Of a DNA stretch of 64,000 nucleotides, positions 8,507-18,291 are shown one piece after another (the first letter of the stretch is position 1; each line of letters opens with the position of its first letter). This DNA comes from Bradyrhizobium daqingense (lineage in GTDB: Bacteria; Pseudomonadota; Alphaproteobacteria; Rhizobiales; Xanthobacteraceae), in NCBI RefSeq assembly GCF_021044685.1, contig NZ_CP088014.1, forward strand, positions 434,001 through 498,000, written 5' to 3'. Made by a program: the position numbers and the translations under genes. The notes beneath the pieces are model-generated. The model did no database searches. It saw only the letters and a program-made list of their open reading frames with translations, and was not told the origin of the DNA.

Positions 8507-9348
8507 TTTGCAGTCCTCTCGGCGCCAAGGATGCGCGCGCCAATGTTCAGGGCAAGCACAGTCAGGGTGATGAGCAACGCGCCGCTCCAGGCGAGTTGCT
8601 TCCAATATTCGTAGGGGCTCTGCACGAAGTTGTTGATGGTCACCGGCAGGTTGGCCATCGTCTTGTTCAGGCCGAGGCTGAAGAACTGGTTCGACAGCGC
8701 CGTGAACAGCAGCGGCGCGGTCTCGCCCGCGACGCGGGCAGTCGCCAGCAGCACGCCGGTGATGAGGCCGGAGCGCGCGGCGCGATAGGCGATGCGCTTG
8801 ATCACCAGCGACCGCGGCAGACCGAGCGCGGAGGCCGCCTCGCGCAGCGGGTTCGGCACCAGCAGCAGCATGTCTTCGGTGGTGCGCACCACGACCGGGA
8901 TTACGATCACGGCGAGCGCCAGCGCGCCGGCGATGGCCGAGAAGCCACGCATCGGCACCACCACCGCGCCGTAGATGAACAGGCCGATGATGATCGAGGG
9001 CGCCGACAGGAGAATGTCGTTGATGAAGCGGATCACCGAGGTCAGCTTGTCGTTGCGGCCGTACTCGGCGAGATAGGTGCCGGCGAACAGGCCGAGCGGC
9101 GCGCCGATGCCGACGCCGATCACGGTCATGATGAGCGAGCCGACGATGGCGTTGAGCAGACCGCCCTCGTTCGATCCGGGCGGCGGCGTGTTCTCGGTGA
9201 AGACCTGGAGGTTGAGCCCGGCAAGGCCGTTGTAAAGCAGCGTCGCCAGGATCAGCGCGAGCCAGGTGACGCCGAACGCTGCGGCTGCGATGCAGAGGCC
9301 GCGAATGACGATGTCCCAGCGGCGGCGGCGTGAATAGATCGGGTTCAT
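8503..9348 (-). CDS. pstA: Phosphate ABC transporter permease PstA
   Basis: 281-residue inner-membrane permease with six predicted hydrophobic helices (first at about residues 16-40: [19 protein letters not shown]). The permease EAA-type loop is visible as [20 protein letters not shown]. It starts 4 bp after the pstC stop and ends overlapping pstB by 4 bp, so pstC-pstA-pstB are coupled. Confidence 0.96.
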   Translation of the reverse strand: MNPIYSRRRRWDIVIRGLCIAAAAFGVTWLALILATLLYNGLAGLNLQVFTENTPPPGSNEGGLLNAIVGSLIMTVIGVGIGAPLGLFAGTYLAEYGRNDKLTSVIRFINDILLSAPSIIIGLFIYGAVVVPMRGFSAIAGALALAVIVIPVVVRTTEDMLLLVPNPLREAASALGLPRSLVIKRIAYRAARSGLITGVLLATARVAGETAPLLFTALSNQFFSLGLNKTMANLPVTINNFVQSPYEYWKQLAWSGALLITLTVLALNIGARILGAERTAK

Positions 9349-9352
9349 GGCT

Positions 9353-10351
9353 TCACTTCCCCGCCTTGGTTTCCAGGCGCAGCAGCATCAACCGGGCGGC
9401 CGCGAGCACGAAGAACGTCAGCACGAACAGCAAGAGGCCGAGCAGGATCAGGCCGGACTGGTGCAGGCCGTCGCTTTCGGCGAACTCGGAGGCAATCGCC
9501 GCCGAGATCGTCGTGCCCGGCGCGAAGATCGAGGAGGAGATGCGGAACGAGTTGCCGATGATGAAGGTCACGGCCATGGTCTCGCCCAGGGCGCGCCCCA
9601 GCGCCAGCATGACGCCGCCGATGATGCCGACGCGGGTGTAGGGGATCACCACGCTGCGGACGACCTCCCAGGTGGTGCAGCCGACGCCGTAGGCGGCTTC
9701 CTTGAGCACCGGCGGCACAGTCTTGAACACGTCGACCGAGATCGAAGTGATGAAGGGCAGCACCATGATGGCGAGGATCAGGGCGGCGTTGAACAGGCTG
9801 AGATAGGACGGGGGGCCTGCGAAGATAGCGCCCAGCACGGGGACGCCGTCGAAGACCCTGATCATGAAGGGTTGGAACGTGTTGGCCAGGAAGGGGCCGA
9901 GCACGAAGAAGCCCCACATGCCGTAGATGATCGAGGGAATGCCGGCGAGCAGCTCGACCGCCATGCCGATCGGGCGGCGCAGCCATTGCGGGCAGAGCTC
10001 GGTGAGGAAGATCGCAATGCCGAGACCGACCGGAATGGCGATCAGCATCGCGATGAAGGAGGTGACGAGCGTGCCGTAGATCGGCCCGAGCGCGCCGAGC
10101 ACGGGCGGATCGGCCGACGGCGCCCAGCGCTGCGTCCACAGGAACGGCAGGCCGTATTCCTTGATCGCGGGGAAGGCACCGACGACCAAGGACATGATGA
10201 TGCCGCCGAGGATCAGCAGCACCGAGATCGCGGAAAGCCGCGTGATCCAGTAGAAGGTGACGTCGCCGAGCTTGAACGCGCTCAAGGCCTTGGCGCGATC
10301 ATACGGTCCGGCGTCGTCGATTACATCGCTCTGAACGGCCATCTCTGCCAC
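9353..10351 (-). CDS. pstC: Phosphate ABC transporter permease PstC
   Basis: 332-residue permease subunit. Hydrophobic segments begin at about residue 35 ([19 protein letters not shown]), and the EAA-loop [15 protein letters not shown] is present. The N-terminal approximately 30 residues ([15 protein letters not shown]) are cytosolic and longer than in enterobacterial PstC, as is common in rhizobia. It is separated from pstS by 145 bp that contains a strong hairpin. Confidence 0.96.
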   Translation of the reverse strand: MAEMAVQSDVIDDAGPYDRAKALSAFKLGDVTFYWITRLSAISVLLILGGIIMSLVVGAFPAIKEYGLPFLWTQRWAPSADPPVLGALGPIYGTLVTSFIAMLIAIPVGLGIAIFLTELCPQWLRRPIGMAVELLAGIPSIIYGMWGFFVLGPFLANTFQPFMIRVFDGVPVLGAIFAGPPSYLSLFNAALILAIMVLPFITSISVDVFKTVPPVLKEAAYGVGCTTWEVVRSVVIPYTRVGIIGGVMLALGRALGETMAVTFIIGNSFRISSSIFAPGTTISAAIASEFAESDGLHQSGLILLGLLLFVLTFFVLAAARLMLLRLETKAGK

Positions 10352-10398
10352 GCCGATCCCCTGTACCCGTTTATGTATACGCTTGTTTTTGGTGCGGG

Positions 10399-10429
10399 GC
10401 CCCGGATGCGGCGCTAGCCCATCCGGGGC
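10399..10429 (-). other. Intercistronic hairpin pstS-pstC
   Basis: GCCCCGGATG (10399-10408) pairs exactly with CATCCGGGGC (10420-10429); the loop is 11 nt. No T-run follows on the minus strand, so it looks like a processing or stabilising stem at the 3' end of pstS rather than an intrinsic terminator. Such elements let binding protein exceed permease in level. Confidence 0.6.
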
Positions 10430-10496
10430 TTGGTTCTTGCGGATCAGCGGCCCAGCACTTCCAGCTCGGCCGCCTCCGGGACGCGAGAGGAGAGCC

Positions 10497-11510
10497 TCAG
10501 CTCTTGATCTCGGCAGCCCAGGTCTTTTCCACCTGCTGGACGACGCTGTCCGGCATCGGGATGTAGTCGAGTTCCTCGGCCATCTTGCCGCCGTTCTTGA
10601 AGGCCCAGCGGAAGAACTTGATGGCTTCCTGCGAGGCCGCCTTGTCGGTGGCGGACTTGTGCATGAGGATGAACGTCGCCGCCGTGATCGGCCAGGACTT
10701 GTCGCCGGGCTGGTCGGTCAGGATGACGTAGTAGCCGGGAGCCTTGGACCAGTCGGCGTTGGCGGCGGCCGCCTGGAAGGCCTCGACGGTCGGCTGCACC
10801 GGCTTGCCGGCCTTGTTGACGAGACCAGCGTAGGTCAGCTTGTTCTGCTTGGCATAGGCGTACTCGACATAACCGATCGAGTTCTTGGTCTGGCTGATGT
10901 TGCCCGACACGCCTTCGTTGCCCTTGGCGCCGACGCCGACCGGCCACTCGACCGCGGTGCCCTCGCCGACCTTGCTCTTCCAGTCCGCGCTGGCCTTGGA
11001 GAGATAGTTGGTGAAGTTGAAGGTGGTGCCCGAACCGTCCGAACGGCGGACCACGGTGATGGCGTCCGACGGCAGCTTCACGTTCGGATTGAGCTTCTTG
11101 ATCGCGGCGTCGTCCCACTTGGTGATCTTGCCGAGATAGATGCTGGCCAGGGTCTCGCCGTCGAACACCAGTTCGCCCGGCTTCACGCCCTCGAGGTTGA
11201 CGACGGGAACGATGGCGCCCATCACCATCGGCCACTGCACGAGACCGTCCTTCTCGAGCTGCTCGGCCTTGAGCGGCGCGTCGCTGGCACCGAAGGTCAC
11301 GGTCTTGGCCTGGATCTGCTTGATGCCGCCGCCCGAGCCGATGGACTGGTAGTTCAGACCGTTGCCGGTCTCTTTCTTGTAGGCGTCAGCCCACTTCGAA
11401 TAGATCGGGAACGGGAACGTCGCGCCGGCACCCGTGATGTCGGCAGCAAAGGCTGCCGTCGTCGATGCGGCGACCAAGCCAGCAGCGACGATAGTTTTGA
11501 GGAAATTCAT
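10497..11510 (-). CDS. pstS: Phosphate-binding protein PstS
   Basis: Periplasmic phosphate receptor of the Pst importer, 337 residues. The start at 11510 ([14 protein letters not shown]) has GGAGA 8 nt upstream and opens a clean Sec signal peptide ending at AAFA-ADITG. Phosphate-ligand blocks are [36 protein letters not shown] and [13 protein letters not shown] Pho box lies 100 bp upstream. First gene of the Pst part of the operon. Confidence 0.97.
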   Translation of the reverse strand: MNFLKTIVAAGLVAASTTAAFAADITGAGATFPFPIYSKWADAYKKETGNGLNYQSIGSGGGIKQIQAKTVTFGASDAPLKAEQLEKDGLVQWPMVMGAIVPVVNLEGVKPGELVFDGETLASIYLGKITKWDDAAIKKLNPNVKLPSDAITVVRRSDGSGTTFNFTNYLSKASADWKSKVGEGTAVEWPVGVGAKGNEGVSGNISQTKNSIGYVEYAYAKQNKLTYAGLVNKAGKPVQPTVEAFQAAAANADWSKAPGYYVILTDQPGDKSWPITAATFILMHKSATDKAASQEAIKFFRWAFKNGGKMAEELDYIPMPDSVVQQVEKTWAAEIKS

Positions 11511-11609
11511 GCTGGTCTCCATACAGGGGAGCGAAGCGCCATCCGCGCCCGATCGCGCTCCCGCGCCGCCCCCTTTAGGAGCGGTCGGCTGTGCTTTTAC
11601 GAAGGTTTC

Positions 11610-11627
11610 ATGACAGCTGGATGACAC
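11610..11627 (-). promoter_or_regulatory. Pho box (PhoB site) for pstS
   Basis: The minus strand reads GTGTCAT-CCAG-CTGTCAT, two 7-mers 11 bp apart, against a Pho box consensus of CTGTCAT-N4-CTGTCAT: 13 of 14 fixed positions match. It is 100 bp upstream of the pstS ATG and just before phoR's stop at 11655, so pstS has its own PhoB-dependent promoter. Confidence 0.88.
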
Positions 11628-11654
11628 CCTCAAGCAACTGGAATCGCTTGATTT

Positions 11655-12953
11655 TTAGGGGACGGCCTGCGTCTTGGCCTGGGGAAAACAGGCGGTGAAA
11701 GTGGCACCCTGGCGCGGTACGCTTTCGATCAGGAGCCGCCCGCGATGACGGTTAAGAATATGTTTCACCAGCGATAATCCGAGGCCGGTTCCGCCTTGCG
11801 AGCGGCTGTCGCCGACGTCGACCCGATAGAAGCGCTCGGTCAGCCGCGGCAGATGCTCGGGCGCGATGCCGGGGCCGAAATCGCGGACCATGACCCGGAT
11901 TTCCTGAGTTCCATCAGTGGCCGCCGTCTGCGTCAGCGACACGATGACGCGTCCGCCCGAAGCGCCATATTTGAGCGCGTTCTCGATCAGGTTCTCGAAC
12001 AGGCGGAGCAGCTCCTCACGATCGCCTGCGATCATCACCGGGGCGTCCGGCAGATGGGTCTCGACCTCGACCTGGCGTTCCCGGGCCAGCGGCTCGAGCC
12101 CGTCGGCGACCTGGCGGATGATCGGCAGCAGGTCGACCAGGGTGTCGGGACGGACATGGGCCGAGAGCTCGACGCGCGACAGCGAGAGCAGGTCGTCGAT
12201 CAGGCGGGCCATGCGGGTGGCCTGGTTGTGCATGATGCCGAGGAAGCGCTCGCGCGCCTTCGGATCGTCCTTGGCCTGGCCCTGGAGGGTGTCGATGAAA
12301 CCGGACAAGGCAGCGAGCGGCGTGCGCAGCTCGTGGCTGGCATTGGCGACGAAATCGGCCCGCATCTCTTCGACCCGCCGCAGCGGCGTCTGGTCGTGGA
12401 AGGTCATCAGCATGCACTTGTCGGCGCCACCGAAACTGGTCGGCACCGGCACCGGCGTGATCATGAGCTCCAGCCAGCGATCGACCGGGACATGGTCGAG
12501 ATAGGTCGCCCGTCGCGGCTCGGTGGTCGCGATCGCCTCGCGCAAGGCCGTGATGATCTCCGGCGAGCGCAGGGCAAATTGGGCGAGCTCGTTCCTGCGC
12601 AGCGCCGGCGCGAGCTGGGCGGCGGCGGCATTGAGATGGATGACGCGGCCGGCGCGGTCGAGCAGCACCGCGGGATCCGGCATGCCGGCGACGACAGCAG
12701 CCACCGCCGCGCTCTCGACCGGGTTGATGCGCCTGACGTCGTCGCGCGATGCGGCGGGATCGTGCAGGCGCCAGGGGATCAGCGCCGCCGCGGCGACGCA
12801 GAGGAACACGAGGGCGGCGTGCAGCGCCGACAACTCGCCCAGCGAGACCACCACCGACAGCGCCAGCGCCGCGGCGATCAGGATGATGGTGGAGTGCCGC
12901 AGCCGATCGGACCAGGGCTGGGCGTTGGGAGAAGATGGGGCGTCGATCGCCAT
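11655..12953 (-). CDS. phoR: Phosphate regulon sensor kinase PhoR
   Basis: 432-residue membrane histidine kinase. Two hydrophobic segments (residues about 22-65) are followed by a PAS domain (VAGMPDPAVLLDRAGRVIHL), then the HisKA box ASHELRTPLAALSGF with the phospho-accepting His, the N box NALKYG, DFGPGIAPEHL and GGTGLGLSLV. It phosphorylates PhoB. It is the first of the seven phosphate genes, 33 bp downstream of the flippase-like gene and 144 bp upstream of pstS. Confidence 0.95.
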   Translation of the reverse strand: MAIDAPSSPNAQPWSDRLRHSTIILIAAALALSVVVSLGELSALHAALVFLCVAAAALIPWRLHDPAASRDDVRRINPVESAAVAAVVAGMPDPAVLLDRAGRVIHLNAAAAQLAPALRRNELAQFALRSPEIITALREAIATTEPRRATYLDHVPVDRWLELMITPVPVPTSFGGADKCMLMTFHDQTPLRRVEEMRADFVANASHELRTPLAALSGFIDTLQGQAKDDPKARERFLGIMHNQATRMARLIDDLLSLSRVELSAHVRPDTLVDLLPIIRQVADGLEPLARERQVEVETHLPDAPVMIAGDREELLRLFENLIENALKYGASGGRVIVSLTQTAATDGTQEIRVMVRDFGPGIAPEHLPRLTERFYRVDVGDSRSQGGTGLGLSLVKHILNRHRGRLLIESVPRQGATFTACFPQAKTQAVP

Positions 12954-12986
12954 CGGGGAGGGCTTCTCCTTCAGGGCTTGCGCCGG

Positions 12987-14042
12987 TCAGGCGCCACCGT
13001 CGCTGCGCTCTCTCACATAGGCGGCCTCACGCGCCGGACCGGGATCGAGCTTGAGCGCCGCCTGCTGCAAGCGCTTCGAACGTGCGCCGATCATAACTTC
13101 GCGAAACGTCAGCAAGATTACAGATATGACGAAGGGGGCCAGATAATAGAGGACGCGGAACAGCAGCATCCCGCCCAAGAGCTCCTCCCGGTCCATCTGC
13201 CAGAGGCCGACCAGCATGGCGGCGTCGAACACGCCAAGGCCTCCGGGCGAATGGCTGGCAAAGCCGAGCAGCGTCGCCGAGACGAAGATCACCGCGACCA
13301 CGATGAAGCCGAGATTGGGCTCGTCCGGGACCAGCACGTACATGGCGAGCGCGCAGAAGCCGAGATCGACGATACCGATCGCGATCTGGAGCAGCGTCAG
13401 CGGGCCACCCGGCAGCACCACGGTCCAGGGCCCGCGGCCGACCACCCGCGGCTGGGTCCAGACCCAGACCACATAGGCGATCAGCGCCACGATGATCGCC
13501 AGCGCCAGCGTCCGGTTCAGCCAGGCCGGCAGCTGGTCGATCGAGGCGGCTGCCTCCGGGTGGTAGGCGATGCCGAGGCCGAGCACGGCGGCGTTGCCGA
13601 GCCAGAAGGTCAGGCCGGCGAGGAAACAGATCTTGGCGACGTCGATCGCATTCAGCCCATAGGCCGAATAGATGCGGTAGCGCACCGCGCCGCCGGTGAA
13701 GACTGAGGCGCCGACATTGTGACCGATCGAATAGCTGGTGAAGGCGGCGAGCGCATTGATGCGATAGGGAACGTGGGGGTGGCCGATCGCGCGCGTGGCG
13801 AACAGGTCGTAGAAGGTCAGGGTGAAATAGCCCGCGGCGACGAACAGAGCCGCCATCGCGATCTGGCTCGGCTCGGTGCTCTTGATCGCCTCGACGACCT
13901 CGTTGCGATCGATGCCTCGCAGCATGTGGTAGAGCACATAGCAAGCGATGCCGATGACCGCGACGCTGATCACAACTCCAAGCTTATGCAGGACTTGCTT
14001 CTCGCGCAGAAACGTCATCGCCCTGCGTATGGCTTCCAGCAT
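12987..14042 (-). CDS. Lysylphosphatidylglycerol synthase TM-region / YbhN-type membrane protein
   Basis: 351-residue inner-membrane protein with about eight hydrophobic segments, of the UPF0104/YbhN family (the flippase-like half of MprF). Characteristic blocks are SYSIGHNVGASVFTGGAVRYR near residue 100-120, FLAGLTFWLGN, and a late SHSPGGLGVFDAAMLVGL. Only the membrane half is present; the aminoacyl-transferase domain of MprF is absent, so lipid transport rather than lipid aminoacylation is the better guess. It lies 33 bp upstream of phoR and may be co-transcribed with it. The exact substrate is unknown. Confidence 0.85.
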   Translation of the reverse strand: MLEAIRRAMTFLREKQVLHKLGVVISVAVIGIACYVLYHMLRGIDRNEVVEAIKSTEPSQIAMAALFVAAGYFTLTFYDLFATRAIGHPHVPYRINALAAFTSYSIGHNVGASVFTGGAVRYRIYSAYGLNAIDVAKICFLAGLTFWLGNAAVLGLGIAYHPEAAASIDQLPAWLNRTLALAIIVALIAYVVWVWTQPRVVGRGPWTVVLPGGPLTLLQIAIGIVDLGFCALAMYVLVPDEPNLGFIVVAVIFVSATLLGFASHSPGGLGVFDAAMLVGLWQMDREELLGGMLLFRVLYYLAPFVISVILLTFREVMIGARSKRLQQAALKLDPGPAREAAYVRERSDGGA

Positions 14043-14466
14043 CTAGACCTCGAATAACGCTTCAGCGGCCAGGGTGGCCGGCAGACAGGCGGACGACGCA
14101 CAGGCACTCAACGAACCCTCGCCGCCGGCTACGGTATCGCGCATGCCCCCCGCCCCTCCACTAGCGCGTTTCGGCGCGAAGTGGAATTCGCCAATTCGAA
14201 CAAAAACACGTGCCTTCAATATTTTAGGCAGGGTTCTGGCTCCTGATGCACGGTTTGGCGCCTTCGGCGGCAAGGCGTGACGCGAATCTGCTTGGCAATC
14301 CTGCGCAGACGCCATGAAGTTTTGATGATTTCGCGCAGACAATGTTCCGTCACGGCTTAAGTCGACGTCAATCTATGGGGCGCCCCTGCCTGTTGAAAGA
14401 GGGGCATGGCCCGGTCGTCTACGGGTTTCCGATGCGCCGAAAGGCCGCGGCCGGCGCACACCCCGC
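14043..14466. other. Long gap: no convincing gene
   Basis: 424 bp between the small membrane-protein gene and the flippase-like gene. A minus-strand reading frame fills much of it and its TAG directly abuts the ATG at 14042, but the translation has no recognisable composition and no ribosome site, so I do not call it. A 6-bp stem GCCCCT/AGGGGC (14382-14405) could end the OmpA operon transcript. The region is relatively AT-rich around 14190-14235 and probably holds the flippase-gene promoter. Confidence 0.4.
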
Positions 14467-14775
14467 TCACAGGGCGGTCGGCGGGGTGCTTCGCGACACC
14501 ACGCGGTCGCGCAGCCATGCGCCGATGGTACAGCCGACGAGATAGCAGGCGAACATGATCAGGCCGAGGTCGAGCCAATAGCCGAAGCGGCCGGGGACGA
14601 CATGCGTTAGCGAGGCCGCGACCAGACCGGCGGCAAGCGCGGCGAGCCAGCGTGCGGTCACCTTGGAGGTGCCGTTGCCGCGCTGAACCACCGAGATCCA
14701 GCCCATGCAAAAGCCCAGCAGCAGCGAGCCGATCAGCCAGCCCATGTGGAACGAGACGAGATGGGGCATCATCAC
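14467..14775 (-). CDS. Small membrane protein next to OmpA-family gene
   Basis: 102 residues with an N-terminal hydrophobic helix (GWLIGSLLLGFCMGWIS), a second ([14 protein letters not shown]) and a third (LDLGLIMFACYLVGCTIG), then a short basic tail. Family not recognised. Its ATG overlaps the stop of the OmpA/BON gene (14772-14775, ATGA), so it is translated with that protein and probably works with it in the envelope. Confidence 0.75.
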   Translation of the reverse strand: MMMPHLVSFHMGWLIGSLLLGFCMGWISVVQRGNGTSKVTARWLAALAAGLVAASLTHVVPGRFGYWLDLGLIMFACYLVGCTIGAWLRDRVVSRSTPPTAL

Positions 14776-16166
14776 CTCACCAGGAATTCGATGCGGCGGT
14801 TCTGCGCCTTGCCTTCGTCGGTGTCGTTGCCGGCGAGCGGCTGCGTGCTGCCGTGACCAACCGCCGTGAAGCGGCTGGCGGGCAGGCCGGCCTTGATGAG
14901 GTAATCGATCACCGCTTGGGCGCGCTTCTCCGAGAGAGCCCTGTTGAAGCCGTCCTCGCCGTCGGCATCGGTGTGCCCGGCGATCTCGATATTGACATTG
15001 GGGCAGCGCAGCGCCGTCTCGATCAGGTGATCGAGAATACCGGCGGAATCCGGATCAATGTCGGCGCGTTTCGCCGCAAAGCGGATCTTGCCCTTATTCA
15101 GTAGGTCCGAGAACAGCTGCTGACACACGGTGCCGTCGACGGGGCCGGCCGCAGGCTTCACCGTGATTTCCGGCTTGTATTGCCAATTCTTCGGGAAATC
15201 CTTGCCGAGCCCGGCGCGGATGTCGTTGGCGGCGCCTTCATAGAGCGCATCGCCCGACAGCTTCACCTCGCGGTCCGACACCACGAGCGTGCCGGTGGAC
15301 AGGCGCGACAGCGCACCGAGCGCTGCAACCACGGCGGTGTTGAAGGAGCCGGGCGCACCGATACTCGCCTTGAGGTTGTCGACAACTTTCTCGTTGAAGA
15401 ACTTTCGCGAGGCGCTGGTTGCGATCGCGGCGTGAACAGCGTTGTCCGGGACATAGCCTGTCATCGTCACCGTCGCGGCCACCGGATCCTTGTAGGCCTG
15501 GAAGATGTAGGGGGGCGCCTTGACGTCGTTGGCGGCAATCGAGAAACCCTCGGGCAGGTTCTTCAGCGCGGCCGCGATCGCCTCACGGCCGCCAAGCTCG
15601 CGCGCCATGCCCGACAGATTGACCTTGGTGTCCGTGATTGTGATCTTGCCGTCCTTGAGCTTGCCGATCTGGTCGAGCAGCAACGTCGCGGCGGCCTCGA
15701 ACCGCGGAGGCGCGCCCCGCGCCAGACCCATCTGATCGGCCACCTCGACGCCGGCGACCTCCTTGCGCGCCGCCTCGGTCAGCCGCGCCCGCATCGAGGG
15801 CAGCGGCGCGGAACCCGAGAGGGTGACCCGCACCACGTCGCGTTCGGCATTCCAGACGAAGGGCTTGGCCTCGGGAACAAGGCGGGTCCGGTCGTCGACC
15901 AGCCGCACGCCGGGGACGGTCTCCACCGCAATCACGGCGTCGCGGCGCCCCTCCTCGGAGAAGGCCTCCGCGGCCAGGCTGACATCGCGGCCGTCGACCG
16001 TGATCCGGGTCTTGTCCAGAACGGTATCCTTCAGCGCCGCCGCGCTGCGGGCCGACAGGTCCGCCTCGACCGGCAAGGTATTATTCCAGGCCGCAAATCC
16101 CCACATGACGGCTAGGGGAATCAGCCCCGGCCACCATTTGCTGGCCCACCTGAAAAGCTTCTGCAT
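14772..16166 (-). CDS. OmpA/BON-domain envelope protein
   Basis: 464 residues from MQKLFRWASKWWPGLIP, where a membrane anchor at about residues 11-30 (GLIPLAVMWGFAAWN) places the rest in the periplasm. The middle (about residues 40-330) contains repeated BON-like modules (ITVDGRDVSL, VRLVDDRTRL, VTMTGYVPD). The C-terminal OmpA domain has NVNIEIAGHTDADG and ALSEKRAQAVIDYLIKAGL, the peptidoglycan-binding signature. A beta-barrel is absent, so it is not a porin but a tethered cell-wall-binding protein. Overlaps the downstream small membrane gene and is divergent from the deacetylase. Confidence 0.87.
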   Translation of the reverse strand: MQKLFRWASKWWPGLIPLAVMWGFAAWNNTLPVEADLSARSAAALKDTVLDKTRITVDGRDVSLAAEAFSEEGRRDAVIAVETVPGVRLVDDRTRLVPEAKPFVWNAERDVVRVTLSGSAPLPSMRARLTEAARKEVAGVEVADQMGLARGAPPRFEAAATLLLDQIGKLKDGKITITDTKVNLSGMARELGGREAIAAALKNLPEGFSIAANDVKAPPYIFQAYKDPVAATVTMTGYVPDNAVHAAIATSASRKFFNEKVVDNLKASIGAPGSFNTAVVAALGALSRLSTGTLVVSDREVKLSGDALYEGAANDIRAGLGKDFPKNWQYKPEITVKPAAGPVDGTVCQQLFSDLLNKGKIRFAAKRADIDPDSAGILDHLIETALRCPNVNIEIAGHTDADGEDGFNRALSEKRAQAVIDYLIKAGLPASRFTAVGHGSTQPLAGNDTDEGKAQNRRIEFLVR

Positions 16167-16332
16167 TCGACGACCCGAACTCTGGAACCGGAGACAAAAC
16201 AAACCCTTGGCAGGCTGTCAAACCGGAAATGAGCCCCTTCCGGAGGCCCTGCGTGGACAACCGGAATAACTTTTTCTTCAAGGGTCCTTCCGTAAGTTGT
16301 GGGTGGAATGCCCGGGGGTCCGCCAGCCTGCA

Positions 16333-17391
16333 ATGAAACAACTCCGCAACAACGTCATCCGCGCCGGGCTGGAAGCGCTCTATTTCAGCGGGGCGCACCA
16401 TTTGTTGCGCCCGTTGCTATCGGGCGTCGGCGCCATTTTCATGCTGCATCACGTGCGGCCCGCCCGCGAGGCTGCGTTCCAGCCGAACCGGCATCTCGAA
16501 GTCACCCCCGATTTTCTGCGCGCGACGCTCTGCCACTTGCGCTCGCGCGACATCGACATCGTCAGCATGGACGAGCTGCATGAGCGGCTGGTGCAGGGCC
16601 GGTTCGCGCGCCGCTTCGCCGCCTTCACCCTCGATGATGGCTATCGCGACAATCTCGAGCATGCGCTGCCGGTGCTGCGCGAATTTGACGCGCCCTTGAC
16701 CGTCTATGTCGCGAGCGATTTCGCCGAGGGCACCGGACGCCTGTGGTGGATCGCGCTGGAAGCGGTGATCGCCAAGACCGACCAGATCGACGTGAAAATC
16801 GGCTCGTCCGCGCTGCGGCTCGATGCGACGACCCCTGCCGCCAAGCGCGTGGCGTTCGGCCGCCTGCACGACTGGCTGCGCGCGTTGCCGGGCGAGCACG
16901 ACCTCAAGCGCGAGATCGAAGCCCTCTGCACGAACTACGGCGTCGACATGGAAGCGCTGTGCCGCAGCCTTTGCCTGTCTTGGGGCGAGGTGAAGACATT
17001 GGCCGCCGATCCCCTGGTCACGATCGGCGCGCATACCGTGAGCCACAGCAATCTCGCCAAACAGACGGAAGAGATCGCCGCACGGGAAATGGCGGTGAGC
17101 CGTGCCCGGATCGAGCAGGCACTTGAGCGGCCCGTGCTGCATTTCGCCTATCCCTATGGCGACCGCGACGCGGCGGGCGAGCGCGAATTCGCCCTCGCTG
17201 CGGCAGCGGGCTTCAAGACCGCGGTGACCACGCGCCCCGGCATGCTGTTCGCCGAGAACGCCGGCCACATGACCGCGCTGCCGCGCGTCTCGCTCAACGG
17301 CAACTACCAGGACGCGCGGATCCTGCCGGTGCTGACCTCGGGCGCCGCGACCGCGATGTGGAATGGCTTTCGCCGGATTGCGGCGGCGTAG
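16333..17391 (+). CDS. Polysaccharide deacetylase (NodB-like)
   Basis: 352-residue carbohydrate esterase family 4-type protein. The start at 16333 (MKQLRNNVIRAGLEAL) is preferred to an upstream TTG. Motif 1 is FTLDDGYRDN (the metal and catalytic aspartates), and motif 2 IGAHTVSHSNLA supplies the H-x3-H metal pair; FAYPYGDRD forms motif 3. No clear signal peptide is visible, unlike typical secreted chitin deacetylases, so a polysaccharide precursor may be the substrate. Divergent from the OmpA gene. Confidence 0.88.
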   Translation: MKQLRNNVIRAGLEALYFSGAHHLLRPLLSGVGAIFMLHHVRPAREAAFQPNRHLEVTPDFLRATLCHLRSRDIDIVSMDELHERLVQGRFARRFAAFTLDDGYRDNLEHALPVLREFDAPLTVYVASDFAEGTGRLWWIALEAVIAKTDQIDVKIGSSALRLDATTPAAKRVAFGRLHDWLRALPGEHDLKREIEALCTNYGVDMEALCRSLCLSWGEVKTLAADPLVTIGAHTVSHSNLAKQTEEIAAREMAVSRARIEQALERPVLHFAYPYGDRDAAGEREFALAAAAGFKTAVTTRPGMLFAENAGHMTALPRVSLNGNYQDARILPVLTSGAATAMWNGFRRIAAA

Positions 17392-17478
17392 CCGTCGCCC
17401 TGGCTTTCGCCAGGATGACGACGAGATTGACTCCCCTGCCCGCCCCGCACACAACGGGCGCCAACCAAGGGAGGCATC

Positions 17479-18291
17479 ATGTTCAACGACCTGTTCTCGC
17501 TCAAAGGCCGTGTTGCGCTCGTGACGGGCGGCTCGCGCGGCATCGGCAAGATGATCGCGGCGGGCTTTCTCAGCGCCGGCGCGGCAAAGGTCTACATCAC
17601 CGCGCGCAAGGCGGGGCCCTGCGAGGAGACCGCCAAGGCGCTCACCGCGCAATATGACGGCGAATGCATCGCGCTGCCGATCGACATCTCGACGGTTGCC
17701 GGCGCCGAGCTGCTGGCGAGCGAATACAACAAGCGCGAGTCCAAGCTCGACATTCTCGTCAACAATGCGGGCGCGGCCTGGGGCGCGGATTTCGACGAGT
17801 TTCCGGAAAGCGGCTGGGACAAGGTGATGAACCTGAACGTGAAGGCGCCGTTCTTCCTGACCAAGGCACTGGCGCCGACGCTGCGCGCATCCGCGAGCGC
17901 GGAGCGGCCGGCCAAGGTGATCAACATCGCCTCGATCGACGGCATCTTCGTCAATCCCGGCGAGACCTATTCCTATGCGGCGAGCAAGGCCGGGCTGATT
18001 CACCTGACGCGGCGCATGGCGGTCAAGCTCACCCCCGACCACATCGTGGTCACGGCGATCGCCCCCGGTCCGTTCAAGTCAGACATGAACCGCGCCGCGC
18101 GCGATCATGCCGACGAAGTCGCGACCCGCGTGCCGGTGGGCCGCATCGGCACCGACGAGGACATGGCTGGCGCCGCGATCTATCTGGCGTCACGTGCGGG
18201 CGATTACGTGGTGGGCGCGACCATCGCGGTGGATGGCGGGATCGTCTATGCGAACCCGGGGATCAAGGGGAGCGGGTGGGACAGCGATTGA
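17479..18291 (+). CDS. SDR family oxidoreductase, RhlG-like
   Basis: 270-residue NAD(P)-dependent short-chain dehydrogenase. TGGSRGIG (dinucleotide site, about residues 16-23), NNAGAAWG, the catalytic Ser in NIASIDG and YAASKAG (Tyr-x3-Lys) are all present, ending with AIYLASRAGDYVVGATIAVDG. The opening MFNDLFSLKGRVALVTGG recalls RhlG-type 3-oxoacyl reductases. A GGGAGG-type ribosome site precedes the ATG. It is monocistronic and next to, but convergent with, the box genes; no functional link is evident. Confidence 0.9.
   Translation: MFNDLFSLKGRVALVTGGSRGIGKMIAAGFLSAGAAKVYITARKAGPCEETAKALTAQYDGECIALPIDISTVAGAELLASEYNKRESKLDILVNNAGAAWGADFDEFPESGWDKVMNLNVKAPFFLTKALAPTLRASASAERPAKVINIASIDGIFVNPGETYSYAASKAGLIHLTRRMAVKLTPDHIVVTAIAPGPFKSDMNRAARDHADEVATRVPVGRIGTDEDMAGAAIYLASRAGDYVVGATIAVDGGIVYANPGIKGSGWDSD

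Noticed and set aside
11796..13706. 636-codon plus-strand reading frame across phoR and the flippase-like gene
   Set aside because: It spans two well-supported minus-strand genes and its product is low-complexity Arg/Asp/His/Gln; a compositional shadow.
14043..14342. 99-codon minus-strand frame whose stop abuts the flippase-like ATG
   Set aside because: Composition looks non-coding, no ribosome site and no family; the stop/start contact is suggestive only.
16417..18042. 541-codon minus-strand frame across the deacetylase and SDR genes
   Set aside because: Shadow of two real plus-strand genes; crosses their intergenic gap and lacks a ribosome site.
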